Below are positions 63,499-64,000 of a DNA stretch of 64,000 bases, piece after piece. Numbering within the stretch: position 1 is the first letter of the stretch; the number at the start of each line of letters is the position of its first letter. The position numbers and the translations under genes are program-made. The notes beneath the pieces were generated by a model. The model ran no database searches. It was given only the letters and a program-made list of their open reading frames with translations, and was not told the origin of the DNA. The stretch comes from Mucilaginibacter empetricola (GTDB taxonomy: Bacteria > Bacteroidota > Bacteroidia > Sphingobacteriales > Sphingobacteriaceae), in NCBI RefSeq assembly GCF_024808665.1, contig NZ_JANUBZ010000003.1, positions 186,001 through 250,000 on the forward strand. The letters run 5' to 3'.

Positions 63499-63521
63499 TT
63501 TTGAAAAATATAAGCCTTTGT

Positions 63522-63899
63522 ATGTCTCACATTTTACCCGATCAGGATCTAGACCTTGCTGTTTTATATGAAATAGCCGATGGAAGCGAAGAATTTATTA
63601 TAGAATCAATTGATATGTTTCTGCAGCATACGCCAGAAATGCTGGAATCTATAGCCGCGGCTATAGACAATAAAGACTGGCCGGTTACTGCATCTGTTTC
63701 GCACAAACTAAAGCCTAATCTTGGTTTTTTTGGAATGCCCATAAGCCAGGCAACCATACAGGAAGTTGAATTGATGGCCAAAGCCGGAGCACCGGATCCT
63801 GAATTATTGAAAACAAAGTTTGATGAAGTTCAAACCAGAGTATCAGCCAACATTATTACGTTAGAAAAAATAAAGGCAGATAAAGAGGCGGGCTTGTAA
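63522..63899 (+). CDS. Histidine-phosphotransfer (Hpt) domain protein
   Basis: 125 residues from ATG 63522 (MSHILPDQDLDLAVLY); an upstream TTG is possible. Four-helix Hpt domain with the phosphorylated His in SVSHKLKPNLGFFGM (about residue 66). It should relay phosphate between a histidine kinase and a response regulator; neither is in the window. A SixA-like phosphatase is encoded 8 kb away. Confidence 0.9.
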   Translation: MSHILPDQDLDLAVLYEIADGSEEFIIESIDMFLQHTPEMLESIAAAIDNKDWPVTASVSHKLKPNLGFFGMPISQATIQEVELMAKAGAPDPELLKTKFDEVQTRVSANIITLEKIKADKEAGL

Positions 63900-63910
63900 C
63901 GAATTACAAT

Positions 63911-63949
63911 GATTGGAGATTGGTATAAAGTATATACTAATCTCTAATC
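63911..63949. terminator. Long hairpin after the Hpt gene
   Basis: GATTGGAGATTGGTATA pairs with TATACTAATCTCTAATC (17 bp with two G-T pairs) around a 5 nt loop. There is no T-run on the plus strand, so it may serve the minus-strand gene to the right or both. Confidence 0.5.
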
Positions 63950-63966
63950 ACCAATTCAGTTAATCA

Positions 63967-64000
63967 CTATACTTCGTGCAACTCGAAAGAGTAGCTTTCC
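63967..64000 (-). CDS. Possible 3' end of a gene continuing past the window
   Basis: On the minus strand the last bases give ESYSFELHEV and a TAG stop. Only ten codons are visible, so the product cannot be named. Confidence 0.3.
   Translation of the reverse strand, partial: ESYSFELHEV

Noticed and set aside
1..64000. CRISPR array, tRNA, rRNA or complete insertion sequence
   Set aside because: No regularly spaced identical repeats, no cloverleaf or rRNA-like sequence and no transposase-like protein were seen on reading through; a dedicated covariance search was not possible.

Overview
The window is a chromosomal segment of a Bacteroidota bacterium, most likely family Sphingobacteriaceae (Mucilaginibacter/Pedobacter-like). 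The evidence is a SusC/SusD pair, a fused SecDF, PUR-domain (DUF3276) and RRM proteins, a long Bacteroidota-type NusB, weak Shine-Dalgarno signals, and several matches to the Bacteroidota promoter form TTG-N19-TAnnTTTG. There is no rRNA, tRNA, CRISPR array or recognisable insertion sequence.

Layout. 1-2700 is an accessory-looking edge: a truncated AT-rich gene, an RRM protein bounded by direct repeats, a hexapeptide acetyltransferase, and several families of hairpin-forming repeats. 2705-8558 is a complete RND efflux operon (adaptor, pump, TolC-like factor). 8792-15760 reads leftward: SusC, SusD, a secreted tyrosine-phosphatase-like protein, a GNAT and a DUF6886 protein. 16017-22076 holds small unknowns, YchF, MgtE, a PUR protein and an MsbA-like ABC half-transporter. 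22338-26941 reads rightward: branched-chain amino-acid dehydrogenase, NusB, a DUF1573 lipoprotein, YajC, a YbbR/CdaR protein and CoaE. 27061-35133 holds an MBL exonuclease with DUF5522, MarR, PAP2, GlmM, a cysteine desulfurase, two tiny hydrophilic proteins, AccD and fructose-bisphosphate aldolase.

35295-39138 contains the most interesting locus. A glutathionylspermidine-synthase-like ATP-grasp ligase (YgiC family) lies directly downstream of three tiny exported proteins. One of these ends in the same RGGFGES tail that I recall from Escherichia coli YgiB, and another carries a diverged version (RGGWGGS). This looks like a minimal ligase/tagged-peptide system. Next come NDH-2 and SecDF, then a folate/dTMP group (folA, a four-helix-bundle gene flanked by inverted repeats, thyA), ispE and lapA.

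After a 946 bp gene-free stretch come EamA, LptF/G and Tgt (leftward), then a glycosyltransferase, an ECF sigma factor, RsmG and DprA (rightward). A leftward ADP-heptose/heptosyltransferase locus follows (hldA, gmhA, rfaE2, DUF4254, GT9). The window ends with a PolX whose polymerase aspartates appear lost, SppA, FolK and an Hpt protein.

The window is mostly housekeeping. The oddities are the YgiB/YgiC-like locus, the degenerate PolX palm, a zinc-site-less Tgt, a repeat-bounded RRM gene, and two families of degenerate intergenic tandem repeats.
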